Source: Poriferisodalis sp965214215 (GTDB taxonomy: Bacteria > Actinomycetota > Acidimicrobiia > Acidimicrobiales > Poriferisodalaceae). Taken from it: a stretch of DNA of 64,000 bases. Under the pieces are notes generated by a model, which did no database searches, was not told where the DNA came from, and was given only the letters and a program-made list of their open reading frames with translations. The stretch lies in assembly GCF_965214215.1 (NCBI RefSeq), contig NZ_CBDCBD010000003.1, positions 1,612,001-1,676,000 on the forward strand, read 5' to 3'. Positions 43,824-52,353 of the stretch are shown one piece after another; within the stretch, counting starts at the first letter, position 1; every line of letters begins with the position of its first letter. The position numbers and the translations under genes are program-made.

Positions 43824-44507
43824 GTGGGAGCTGCCGTTTCCTTCGAGGGCGTCGTGGCCCTGTTGGACCGCTTTCCCGCATTAGCGGGAGTGGACCTCAG
43901 CGTGCAAGCCGGCGAGATGGTCTGCCTGCGAGGTCCCAACGGCGCGGGCAAGAGCACGTTGCTGCGGGCATGTGCGGGACTTGTGCCCGTGCGGGGCGCG
44001 CGAGCCGAGGTGCTGGGTTTCGACCTGCGAGCTGATCGTCGCTCGGTACGGCGTCACGTCGGATTGCTGGGACATCGGGCGCCGCTGTACGGCGATCTGA
44101 GGGTCGACGATCAGGTGCGTCACTGCGCCGAACTGCATATTGCCGCTCCTGCCGAGGTGTCAGCAGCGGTCGAACGATTCGGGATCGGCGGCCGGCTTGG
44201 CGCCGTGGCGATTCGGCGACTGTCCGAAGGTCAGCAACGGCGCGTCGCGCTGGCGTGCCTGACCATTGCGCGCCCGCGGCTGTGGTTGCTCGACGAGCCC
44301 CATGCCGGGCTCGACAGCTCGAACCGGGACGCGCTCGACGATCTGCTGGCCGATGCCGTCACGGCGGGCGCCACGGTGATGTTCGCGACTCACGAAGTGG
44401 GCCGACCCGGAGTTTCGGCGGCTCGCCAGGTACTGCTGGGCGGCGGCCGCGTCGAGACGGATTCGCCCACGACGCCCGCGACCGGTGCGAAGCAAAGGTG
44501 CGGATAG
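43824..44507 (+). CDS. ccmA: heme exporter ATPase CcmA
   Basis: A 227-residue ABC ATPase from GTG 43824: Walker A RGPNGAGKSTLLRAC, signature RLSEGQQRRVALA, Walker B RLWLLDEPHAGLD, H-loop FATHE. The short length and place ahead of ccmB, ccmC and ccmE identify it as CcmA, which with CcmB releases holo-CcmE from CcmC in System I cytochrome c maturation. It is the first gene of an eight-gene ccm operon. The Q-loop region reads HVGLLGHRAPLYGDL, as in CcmA. Confidence 0.9.
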   Translation: MGAAVSFEGVVALLDRFPALAGVDLSVQAGEMVCLRGPNGAGKSTLLRACAGLVPVRGARAEVLGFDLRADRRSVRRHVGLLGHRAPLYGDLRVDDQVRHCAELHIAAPAEVSAAVERFGIGGRLGAVAIRRLSEGQQRRVALACLTIARPRLWLLDEPHAGLDSSNRDALDDLLADAVTAGATVMFATHEVGRPGVSAARQVLLGGGRVETDSPTTPATGAKQRCG

Positions 44508-44608
44508 GTGAACGTTGACGTTGTCGCACCCGTTGTCTCCCGCTCTTGTTCACTCGCGCTCACGGGCCGCTCGGGCCACGGCTTCGCCTCTCGGCTCAGC
44601 CTCTGACG

Positions 44609-45277
44609 ATGTTGCGTGAGATCTGGCTCGTCTGCCGCAAGGACTTGACCATCGAGTGGCGAGCCCGCGTCACCCTCGTCCAGATCGTTCCGACTGTGTT
44701 GCTCGTGCTGGTGGTCTTCGCATTCGCATTTGACGCGAATCCGTCGCTGCTGGGTGCCGGTGCCGGCGGTCTGTTCTGGGTGGCGGTGCTCTTCGGGGCA
44801 GTGCTCGGCGCGAAGCGCAGCTTCGATGTCGAAGCCGAAGGCGGAAACCTCGACGCCTTGCGCCTCGGCGGGCTCGCGCCTGCGTCCATCCTGTGGGGCA
44901 AGTCAGCAGCCTTGGCGCTCCAATCGATGGTGATCGGCATCTTCGCGGCCGCAGGTCTGCTGGTGCTCTTCTCGGTGACGGTCGAGGACTGGCTCCTCAT
45001 GGTGGTTGCGGGATGTTGCGGCATCGCTGCGTTCGCGATCTGCGGCACGCTGTACGGGGTGATGACGGTAGGTCTGCGGTCGGCGGATACCCTGCTCCCG
45101 CTGCTGCTGATCCCGGTGGCAGCACCGGTGCTCTTGGCCGGAACCCGGGCGTTCGACGTGGCGCTCGGGACCAGCGCCGACCAAGGCTGGAGCTGGACAG
45201 CACTGCTGGCGGTGGTGCTGGTTACCTACATCGCAGTGGGCTGGGCGGCGGCCGGACCGCTGCTGGAGGACGCCTGA
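44609..45277 (+). CDS. ccmB: heme exporter membrane protein CcmB
   Basis: A 222-residue protein with six hydrophobic helices, from ATG 44609. It begins LREIWLVCRKDLTIEWRARV and continues FWVAVLFGAVLGAKRSFDVE and LRLGGLAPASILWGKSAALA, the CcmB pattern. It partners CcmA. There is a 101-base gap after ccmA, so the start could be further upstream, but no alternative has a better signal. Confidence 0.9.
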   Translation: MLREIWLVCRKDLTIEWRARVTLVQIVPTVLLVLVVFAFAFDANPSLLGAGAGGLFWVAVLFGAVLGAKRSFDVEAEGGNLDALRLGGLAPASILWGKSAALALQSMVIGIFAAAGLLVLFSVTVEDWLLMVVAGCCGIAAFAICGTLYGVMTVGLRSADTLLPLLLIPVAAPVLLAGTRAFDVALGTSADQGWSWTALLAVVLVTYIAVGWAAAGPLLEDA

Positions 45278-45321
45278 GCCATGACCATTGTCAGCAGGCG
45301 CAGCGAGCAGGGTCACTGTCG

Positions 45322-46143
45322 ATGACCGGCAGCCTGGCGACCAGGGTGCTGGGTGCCGTCGCGCTGGCAGCGGCAGCGGTGATGGCGATCTTGGCTCTGT
45401 GGATCTCGCCTGCCGACGAAGTGCAGGGCGACGCCGTTCGGCTGATGTACGTGCACGTGCCGTCCATCTGGGTGGCGTACGGGAGCTTCGTGCTGACTGC
45501 GTTCGCCAGCGCACGTGTCCTGCGGCGAACCCGCAGCGGGGCCGGTGGTTCGCAGGGAGTGATCGCGGACCGCCAGGCGCGCCACTGGGACCGCGTGGCC
45601 GGCGCCGCTGCCGAGCTCGGTGTGATCTTCACTGCGCTCACCCTGATGACCGGCTCACTGTGGGGGAAGGTGACCTGGGGCGCCTACTGGCAGTGGGATG
45701 CCCGATTGACCACCACCGTGCTGCTGTTCGTGACCTACCTGGGGTACTTGGCGCTGCGCCGGCTCCCGGCCGAGTCGCGCTCGCGTGCGCGCCGTTCGGC
45801 GGTCATGGCGCTCATCGCGGTCGTCAATCTGCCCATCGTCCACTATTCCGTGGACTGGTGGCGCACGCTGCATCAAGAGGCCAGCTTGGAACTCGGGCCC
45901 GGGGGTGCCCGCAACTACACCGGTGAGATGTACTGGACGCTGTTGTATTCCTGGGCCACCTTCACGGTGGTGGCGCTGTGGATCGGCATTCACCGCTACC
46001 GGGTGCTGCGCCTCGAAGAGCTCGCCGAAGAAGCAGCCCTCGAAGAGTTGCTTGCAGCACGCCGGGCCGAATACGAAAGCGCAGGCCCCCGATCCACGGG
46101 CCAAGAGAGCAGCGACCACGCCGAACAGGTGACGAGCCGATGA
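45322..46143 (+). CDS. ccmC: heme lyase/exporter protein CcmC
   Basis: A 273-residue protein of six helices from ATG 45322. Periplasmic heme-handling signature: WGKVTWGAYWQWDARLTTT (the tryptophan-rich WWD domain). Flanking histidines are seen in LMYVHVPSIWVAYGSF and VNLPIVHYSVDWWRTLHQ. CcmC delivers heme to CcmE. The charged C-terminal tail (residues about 232-273) is longer than usual. Its stop overlaps the next start by four bases. Confidence 0.92.
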   Translation: MTGSLATRVLGAVALAAAAVMAILALWISPADEVQGDAVRLMYVHVPSIWVAYGSFVLTAFASARVLRRTRSGAGGSQGVIADRQARHWDRVAGAAAELGVIFTALTLMTGSLWGKVTWGAYWQWDARLTTTVLLFVTYLGYLALRRLPAESRSRARRSAVMALIAVVNLPIVHYSVDWWRTLHQEASLELGPGGARNYTGEMYWTLLYSWATFTVVALWIGIHRYRVLRLEELAEEAALEELLAARRAEYESAGPRSTGQESSDHAEQVTSR

Positions 46144-46304
46144 CCCACGCAGCAAACGTGCTCAGCGGCTACGTGCTGGCAACGATCGCCGTGTTGGGAT
46201 ACGCCTCATGGGTAGTGCGCCGCGGCCGCGTCCTTGGACGCGGTCTCGGCGTCGATCGAAGCGCGCCTCGCGAGAATTCGGACCCGGCATCCATCGAGCC
46301 ATGA
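46140..46304 (+). CDS. ccmD: small CcmD-like membrane protein
   Basis: 54 residues from ATG 46140 (ATGA overlap with ccmC). One transmembrane helix (VLSGYVLATIAVLGYASWVV) is followed by a basic segment (RRGRVLGRG), the CcmD layout. CcmD helps holo-CcmE leave CcmC. Sequence conservation in this family is low, so the call relies on size, topology and position between ccmC and ccmE. Its last four bases overlap the ccmE start. Confidence 0.8.
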   Translation: MTHAANVLSGYVLATIAVLGYASWVVRRGRVLGRGLGVDRSAPRENSDPASIEP

Positions 46305-46864
46305 GCGACCTCAGCCCCCGGCACCCGCTGGAATCAGCGCCTGATCGTGCGGCGGTGCGCCAGCAGATGGGGCGCCGGCGCAAGGCCATGATCGGTGCCT
46401 TCGTGTTGCTGCTGCTCATCGCGGGCGGCGCGGCAACTGTTGCCGGCCTGCGCAACGCCACCTTGTTCTTCCGCAATGCCGATGAGGCAATCGGGGAGCG
46501 GGTCGAACTGGGCGACCGCCGCTTTCGGTTGCAGGGACGGGTCGTGCCGTCCTCGGTAGCGGTCGACAGCGGTGTGACGACCTTTGAAGTGATTCACAAC
46601 TGTGCGTCGGTCTCGGTGCGCCATTCGGTTGATCCTCCGGACCTGTTCGAGTCGCCCTGGATTCCGGTGGTGCTCGAAGGCCGCTGGGTGCGCGGTGATG
46701 TGGTGACGGTTGCCGGCCGCGACACGCACTTCTTCTCGAGCGACAACATGCTCGTGAAGCACACCAATGAGTACGTAGCAGCGAATGAGGATCGCATCGC
46801 TGACCCTGACGAGCCACCCGAGGGTTTCCTCGACGACTGTCCATTCGAGGTGCCCCGGCTGTGA
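46301..46864 (+). CDS. ccmE: heme chaperone CcmE
   Basis: A 187-residue protein from ATG 46301. One N-terminal membrane anchor (AMIGAFVLLLLIAGGAATVA) precedes an OB-fold domain (RFRLQGRVVPSSVAVDSG). The covalent-heme histidine is retained in MLVKHTNEYVAAN, matching the LAKHDENY motif of Escherichia coli. The segment DLFESPWIPVVLEGRWV corresponds to the usual PDLF-x-E-G. CcmE ferries heme to CcmF. It overlaps ccmF by four bases. Confidence 0.9.
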   Translation: MSDLSPRHPLESAPDRAAVRQQMGRRRKAMIGAFVLLLLIAGGAATVAGLRNATLFFRNADEAIGERVELGDRRFRLQGRVVPSSVAVDSGVTTFEVIHNCASVSVRHSVDPPDLFESPWIPVVLEGRWVRGDVVTVAGRDTHFFSSDNMLVKHTNEYVAANEDRIADPDEPPEGFLDDCPFEVPRL

Positions 46865-48909
46865 TTGCCGTGCTGGGCACGCTCGGCGTGGCCGTCGGCC
46901 TTGTCAGCGCGCTCGGCGGCGCCGGAACGCTGGTTGCAGCGAGAGTGCTCGACCAGCCCGAACGCTGCCGCCAGGCACTCGCGTGGATTGCGGCCATGGC
47001 CGCGGGCTGCGCGCTCGCCGTCGGGGCGATGGAGTTCGCGCTGCTCAGCGACGACTTCTCGCTCGCCTACGTTGCGCGCAACTCCACGATCGCCACGCCG
47101 CTCATCTACAAGATCGCGACGCTGTGGGGCGCGCTCGAAGGGTCCATCTTGCTGTGGGCACTGGTGCTGTGCGGCTACGTGAGCGCGGCAGCGTGGCGAT
47201 TCCGCGGCCGGACCGCAGACCCGACGGTGGCGTGGGCGCTGGCAGTGATGCTGATCGTGTGCGTCTTCTTCTTCGCGCTGCTCGCCGGCCCGGCGAACCC
47301 GTTCGCCACGCTGGCTGACCCACCCCCCGATGGCGGCGGCTTGAACCCGCTGCTGCGCAACCACCCGTTGATGGCGATTCACCCGGTGATGCTGTACCTC
47401 GGCTACGTCGGATTCACCGTGCCGTTCGGGTTCGCCGTCGCCGCGCTCGTCACGGGGAAGTTCGACAGTCACTGGCTGGCCGATACGCGCCGCTGGACGC
47501 TCGTGGCGTGGGGCAGCCTGGGCGCGGGAATCCTGCTGGGTGCCTGGTGGTCCTATGAGGTCTTGGGCTGGGGCGGTTACTGGGCGTGGGATCCCGTCGA
47601 GAACGCTTCGTTGCTGCCGTGGCTGACGGCCACCGCATTCGTGCATTCGCTCATCACCCAGCAGCGCCGTCAGATGCTGCGGGTATGGAATCTGTCGCTG
47701 CTCATCATCACGTTCGCGTTGACCATCTTCGGCACGTTCCTCACCCGTTCAGGCGTGCTCGAATCAGTCCACGAGTTCAGCGAGTCCTCGCTCGGACCGA
47801 TCTTGTTGGGGTTCTTCGCAGCGATCGTGGTCACGGGCGTCGTGCTGGTGGCGTGGCGCGGCGAGGCGCTGCGAAATCCCGCCAGCCTGAGGTCCATCTG
47901 GTCGCGGGAGGGATCCTTCCTGGGAAACAACCTGATCTTTGCCGTGGCGGCCTTCGTGGTGATGCTCGGCACGGTCTTCCCGCTCCTGGCCGAGGCTGTC
48001 TCGCAGGAGCGATTGGCCGTCGGTCGGCCGTACTTCGACCGGATGCTCGCACCGGTGGGCATCGCGCTGCTCGGTCTCATGGCGCTGTCGCCGGCGCTGA
48101 ATTGGCGCGGCACGCCGGCTGAGCTCCGCTCGAAGCGGCTCTTGTGGCCTGCGGCGGCAGGGGCGCTGACCATGGTCGTGTCGGTATCCGCAGGAGCACA
48201 TGGCTTGTGGCAAGTGCTGGCGCTGGGCTTGGGCGGCTTCGTGATCGGCAGCGCGGTGCGGCTGCTGTGGCTGGGGGTGCGACGCAATGGCTGGCGCGGC
48301 CTGCTTGGCCGCACCGGCGGCGGCATGATCGCCCACATCGGCGTCGGCGTGATCGCTTTCGGCTTCATCGCATCGAGCGCCTACGGCTCTGAAGGCGAGT
48401 TCACGCTGTCACCGGGTGAGTCGGGCGTGGTGGCAGGCCACCAGGTCACCTACCTCGGCCTGACCGACGGGATCTCCGACGGCAACCGGGTCGTGCGTGT
48501 GCGCGTCGACGTCGAAGGCCGCGGCGTGTTCGAGCCCGCCGTGACGCGCTTCGCCGAGTTCGGCCAGCCGATCTCGACACCGTCGGTGGCGACGAGCCTG
48601 ATTGACGACGTGTATCTCTCGCTCGCCTCCATTCCTGATGAGGGCAGCGACGAGGTGGCGCTGCGTGTGCTCATTAAGCCGCTCGTGGCATGGATGTGGC
48701 TCGGTGGTGCTGTGCTCGTGCTGGGCATCGCCGCGGCACTGGTGCCGATCCGCATCGGGGCACGCGACCGGGTCCGTCGTCGTGCCAGCAGCGCCGTGGG
48801 TGCCACAGGTTCCGCGGGCGTGCATGCCGACGACCATCACGACACTCGCTTGAATGCTGGTGCCGTCGAGGATCGAGCGGATGCGGCGGCGGGGCAGCGC
48901 GGCCCGTGA
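46861..48909 (+). CDS. ccmF: cytochrome c synthetase subunit CcmF
   Basis: A 682-residue polytopic protein from GTG 46861. The WWD heme-binding domain is WGGYWAWDPVENASLLPW (residues about 237-254). Conserved histidines appear in NHPLMAIHPVMLYLGYVGF and AFVHSLI, and FLTRSGVLESVHEFSES is typical of CcmF. It transfers heme from CcmE to the apocytochrome together with CcmH. The C-terminal 60 residues after the last helix are Ala/His/Asp-rich. It overlaps the next gene by four bases. Confidence 0.94.
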   Translation: MIAVLGTLGVAVGLVSALGGAGTLVAARVLDQPERCRQALAWIAAMAAGCALAVGAMEFALLSDDFSLAYVARNSTIATPLIYKIATLWGALEGSILLWALVLCGYVSAAAWRFRGRTADPTVAWALAVMLIVCVFFFALLAGPANPFATLADPPPDGGGLNPLLRNHPLMAIHPVMLYLGYVGFTVPFGFAVAALVTGKFDSHWLADTRRWTLVAWGSLGAGILLGAWWSYEVLGWGGYWAWDPVENASLLPWLTATAFVHSLITQQRRQMLRVWNLSLLIITFALTIFGTFLTRSGVLESVHEFSESSLGPILLGFFAAIVVTGVVLVAWRGEALRNPASLRSIWSREGSFLGNNLIFAVAAFVVMLGTVFPLLAEAVSQERLAVGRPYFDRMLAPVGIALLGLMALSPALNWRGTPAELRSKRLLWPAAAGALTMVVSVSAGAHGLWQVLALGLGGFVIGSAVRLLWLGVRRNGWRGLLGRTGGGMIAHIGVGVIAFGFIASSAYGSEGEFTLSPGESGVVAGHQVTYLGLTDGISDGNRVVRVRVDVEGRGVFEPAVTRFAEFGQPISTPSVATSLIDDVYLSLASIPDEGSDEVALRVLIKPLVAWMWLGGAVLVLGIAAALVPIRIGARDRVRRRASSAVGATGSAGVHADDHHDTRLNAGAVEDRADAAAGQRGP

Positions 48910-49619
48910 CTCCGCCCTCCGCCGATCCGTCGAGTGGTGATCTGCCGGCGCCGTCCGGCGGCGACCCGAACACCCGGGCTCGGCGGGGTCATGGGTGGGT
49001 GCGTGCAGCCGCGGTGCTGGTCGGGCTGGCAGCGGCAGGCCTGATCGCAGTCCTCGCGACGCAGGACACCGACAGCGGCGGCATCCGCGCTGCCAGTCCG
49101 CTCATCGGCGAACTGGTGCCGCCCTTGCGCGGCGAGCTCATCTGGCCGCCTGCGTCGTTCCTCGATGCTGGCGGTGCGCACGCCTTGCCCGGGGTACGGA
49201 TCGGTCCAGATGATGTCGCGCGCTTCGATATCGACACGGCATCCCCCCGGTGGGTGCTCGTCAACTTTTTCGCATCGTGGTGCGTGCCGTGCGAGCGCGA
49301 ACACCCGGCGCTCGCCGAGTGGGCGGCTCGGCATTCCTACGACGGCGTCGTGGTTGCTGTCCCGTTTGGGGATCGGACCGAGGACGCGGTGGCGTTCTAC
49401 GAGCGTCTCGGCGGTGACTGGTCGGTGGTCGACGATCCAGACTCCCGCTGGGCCGTCGAGTTCGGGGTGCTGCGTCCGCCCGAGTCGTTCCTGATCACGC
49501 CCGACGGAATCGTGGCAGCTCGCTGGCAGGGTCAGATCAGCGCGGAAGATCCCGATGCTGTCATTGAACTGCTGCTGGGCACTGCGAGCGGGGACGCCTC
49601 GCCGCAGCCCGGGTCGTGA
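48906..49619 (+). CDS. ccmG: CcmG/DsbE-type thiol:disulfide reductase
   Basis: A 237-residue membrane-anchored thioredoxin from GTG 48906 (GTGA overlap with ccmF). The anchor is AAAVLVGLAAAGLIAVLA. The redox site is VNFFASWCVPCEREHPALAE, with the conserved cis-Pro region LRPPESFLITPDG. It reduces the CxxCH cysteines of apocytochromes. A roughly 30-residue insert before the active site (GGAHALPGVRIGPDDVARFD) is longer than in typical CcmG. Confidence 0.9.
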   Translation: MTPPSADPSSGDLPAPSGGDPNTRARRGHGWVRAAAVLVGLAAAGLIAVLATQDTDSGGIRAASPLIGELVPPLRGELIWPPASFLDAGGAHALPGVRIGPDDVARFDIDTASPRWVLVNFFASWCVPCEREHPALAEWAARHSYDGVVVAVPFGDRTEDAVAFYERLGGDWSVVDDPDSRWAVEFGVLRPPESFLITPDGIVAARWQGQISAEDPDAVIELLLGTASGDASPQPGS

Positions 49620-49626
49620 ACGCGCC

Positions 49627-50967
49627 ATGAGCGTCTCGGGGGAGGCCTCGCCTGCTGTTCCGACCGAGCCGACGGAGCCGACGGAGCCGACTGCTCCGGC
49701 TTCTGGGACGGGCGATGGCACGGGAATGCGACGAATCGGCTGGCTCGTCGTCGCTGCCGTGGCGATCGTCGCCGGTGTGCTGGCCGCGACGGCGTCGCGC
49801 CCGCCGGCGACAGAGGCCGAGCGCGCCTACGAGCTGAAGCAGGCCACGCTGTGTCCGGTCTGCGACGGCCAGAGCGTGCTCGAGTCGAATGCGCCCGCAG
49901 CAGCGGCCATGCGCCGGCAGATCGACCTGTGGGTCGATGCAGGACGCAGCGACTCCCAGATCCGGGCCGACCTTGCCGCGGCCTACGGCGACGACGTGAA
50001 CGCCTTGCCGCCGGGGCAGGGGATCGGCACGCTGGTGTGGGCGCTCCCGGTGGCCGCGTTCGCCGCGGCTGGGGCTGGGCTGTGGGCCGCGACCCGTCGC
50101 TGGAAGCTGCGGGCCGCCGCCGCGGGCGCACCAGACGACGGCGCCGATTCCCGTTCGAGCGGCGCAAGGCCCAGCGTGGACAGCGATGCCGAACCTGGTC
50201 TGGTCGATGATCGCTCTGGCAGTCGTTCAGCGGCAGGAATTTCCGGTGGCGAACCACGCACGCGACCAGCGCGCCTCGTCTCCGTCGCCACCGTCGCCGC
50301 CTTGTTGCTGGTGGGTGCGCTGGCTGGCGTTGTGGTGGCGCGCTCGGCCGGGCTGCGCCTGTCGGGCGAAACCCTCTCGGGTGATATCGACCGTTCGGCT
50401 CGCTCGCTGCTCGTCGACGCCCAGCGCCAGTTCGCTGCGAACCAGCTCGACGAGTCCCGCGCCACGCTGGAAGAAATCTTCCGGCTCGACCGTGACCTGC
50501 GCGGCGCGCTCGTGCTGTCGGCTCGCCTGCATCTGCGCCACTGCGAATCGCTGTCGGCTCAGGACGGGTCGGGTTCCGGCGAGACAGCCGATGCCCCTGC
50601 GGCCGGCTGCGACCTGCAGTCGGCTCTCGTGGACCTCGACCGAGTGCTGGCCGATGATCCCAGCGACACCGAGGCACTGGCCCTGCGCGGCTGGCTGCTG
50701 GTGCGCATCCCCGACCGCGAGCTGGTCGCAGCAGGCATCGCGTCGCTCGATGCCGCAGTGGCACTCGAACCCGGCGAGTTCGACCCGTGGGTGTTCCGCG
50801 GCTACACGGCCCGTTTCATCGAACGGGATCTGTCCGCCGCCATCGGCTATTACCAGGCGGCGCTCCAGCGCGACCCGCCGCCCGCCATGGCTGCCGCCCT
50901 CGAGAGCGCGATCGCCGAGATGGAGTCCGAACAAGGCCCCCAAGAGTCGTCAGGTTCTGCCAACTAG
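49627..50967 (+). CDS. ccmH: CcmH-like protein fused to TPR (CcmI-like) domain
   Basis: A 446-residue protein from ATG 49627. Residues 35-55 form a signal/anchor helix. The CcmH domain follows, with the thiol motif ATLCPVCDGQSVLESNA (CPVC) and the helical IDLWVDAGRSDSQIRADLAA. A second helix (TLVWALPVAAFAAAGAGLWA) and a polar linker precede a third helix and a TPR region (residues about 260-435: ARSLLVDAQRQFAANQLDES, VLADDPSDTEALALRGWLL). It combines apocytochrome reduction and chaperone roles. A Pro-Thr-Glu repeat (PTEPTEPTEP) lies near the N-terminus. Confidence 0.88.
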   Translation: MSVSGEASPAVPTEPTEPTEPTAPASGTGDGTGMRRIGWLVVAAVAIVAGVLAATASRPPATEAERAYELKQATLCPVCDGQSVLESNAPAAAAMRRQIDLWVDAGRSDSQIRADLAAAYGDDVNALPPGQGIGTLVWALPVAAFAAAGAGLWAATRRWKLRAAAAGAPDDGADSRSSGARPSVDSDAEPGLVDDRSGSRSAAGISGGEPRTRPARLVSVATVAALLLVGALAGVVVARSAGLRLSGETLSGDIDRSARSLLVDAQRQFAANQLDESRATLEEIFRLDRDLRGALVLSARLHLRHCESLSAQDGSGSGETADAPAAGCDLQSALVDLDRVLADDPSDTEALALRGWLLVRIPDRELVAAGIASLDAAVALEPGEFDPWVFRGYTARFIERDLSAAIGYYQAALQRDPPPAMAAALESAIAEMESEQGPQESSGSAN

Positions 50968-51107
50968 CCCATGTTCGGCCGAACCGGCTCCGCCGCCTGC
51001 GGGCGGCGGCAGTACCGGCAGTAGCGTGCGAGGCGAGCGGCAGATGCGGCTGCAACGCCGGTGCAGCCACTACGCGGCAATCGATCGCAACCGGCCAGGG
51101 GCACCCA

Positions 51108-52292
51108 GTGAAGGGCAAGCGTCGAGGGTCTGCCGCCAACGGCGGTCCAGTCAAGGTCACCGACCAGCAGCTGGCGGCCGCAGTGGTAGATGTGATCGAT
51201 CCCGAGCTACGCCGACCCATCGGCCAGATGGGCATGCTGAGGGCCGCGGCCGTCGCCGGACGCGCTGGCCAGGTGCTCGTCGCCCTGCCGTCGCGCGACT
51301 GGCCTGCGGCTGGGCACGTCTCGCACGCTGTCAGCGAGGCGGGGCGCACGCTTGACGGCATCGACGACGTGGTCGTCGAGTTCACGGTGATGGACGAGGC
51401 TGAGCAGTCGGCATTGCGGGCCCAGCTCATCGGCGATCCTGCGGCATCCGCCGGCACACACGAAGGCCACGGCCACGCCGAAGGCCGCGAGGTGCCGTTC
51501 GCCCAGGCCGGGAACAAGACCCGCGTGCTGCTCGTGGCGAGCGGCAAGGGCGGCGTCGGCAAGTCCAGCGTGACGGTGAACCTCGCGATAGCGTTGGCCC
51601 AGCGTGGCACCCGCACCGCCGTCATCGACGCCGACGTGTGGGGCTTTTCCATTCCGCGGATGCTGGGCGTGAGCCGTCCGCCCACCGTGATCGACCAGAT
51701 GGTCGTGCCCACCGAGGCGCATGGCGTGCGGTGCATGTCGATGGGCTTCTTCGCCCGCGAGGACCAACCGGTGATCTGGCGTGGCCCGATGCTGCACAAG
51801 GCGCTCGAGCAGTTCCTGACCGACGTCTTCTGGGACGAGCCCGACCACCTCCTCATCGATCTTCCCCCTGGAACCGGCGACATCTCGCTCTCGCTGGCGC
51901 AGTTCCTTCCTCGTTCTGAGCTGCTGGTGGTGACCACGCCGCAGCCCGCCGCTCAGAAGGTGGCCCAGCGCGCCGCCCACATGGCTGGGCGCGTCAACTT
52001 GCAGGTGAGAGCGGTCATCGAGAACATGAGCTGGTTCACCGGAGACGACGGCAAGCGCTACGAGCTGTTCGGTTCCGGCGGCGGGCAAGCGCTCGCCGAC
52101 GAGCTGGAGGTGCCGTTGCTCGGCCAGGTGCCCCTGGTGCCGCAACTGCGCGCAGGCGGAGACGAGGGCATGCCGATCACCGCGGTCGATCCAAACAGTG
52201 ATACCGCCGGAGTCTTCAGGGACATGGCGCGTCTGCTCTGCGAGGAGCATCTGCCCACTCGGCGCTACAACGAGGGGCTGAAGCTGCTGTGA
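51108..52292 (+). CDS. mrp: Mrp/ApbC-family iron-sulfur cluster carrier ATPase
   Basis: A 394-residue P-loop NTPase from GTG 51108. Residues 15-90 resemble the MIP18/DUF59 domain (AAAVVDVIDPELRRPIGQMG). A His-rich linker (THEGHGHAEG) follows. The deviant Walker A is VASGKGGVGKSSVTVNLAIA, with FSIPRMLGV, PVIWRGPMLHKALEQFL and DHLLIDLPPGTGD. The usual CxxC of Mrp near the C-terminus is not evident (ENMSWFTGDDGKRYELFGSG lacks it). The family loads FeS clusters onto target proteins; loss of the cysteines may indicate another ligand set. Confidence 0.88.
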   Translation: MKGKRRGSAANGGPVKVTDQQLAAAVVDVIDPELRRPIGQMGMLRAAAVAGRAGQVLVALPSRDWPAAGHVSHAVSEAGRTLDGIDDVVVEFTVMDEAEQSALRAQLIGDPAASAGTHEGHGHAEGREVPFAQAGNKTRVLLVASGKGGVGKSSVTVNLAIALAQRGTRTAVIDADVWGFSIPRMLGVSRPPTVIDQMVVPTEAHGVRCMSMGFFAREDQPVIWRGPMLHKALEQFLTDVFWDEPDHLLIDLPPGTGDISLSLAQFLPRSELLVVTTPQPAAQKVAQRAAHMAGRVNLQVRAVIENMSWFTGDDGKRYELFGSGGGQALADELEVPLLGQVPLVPQLRAGGDEGMPITAVDPNSDTAGVFRDMARLLCEEHLPTRRYNEGLKLL

Positions 52293-52353
52293 GCGCCGTG
52301 CTCGCGTCGTCCACTCGGTCATCGGCGCTGGCAAGGTGCCCGGGAGCGGGATC

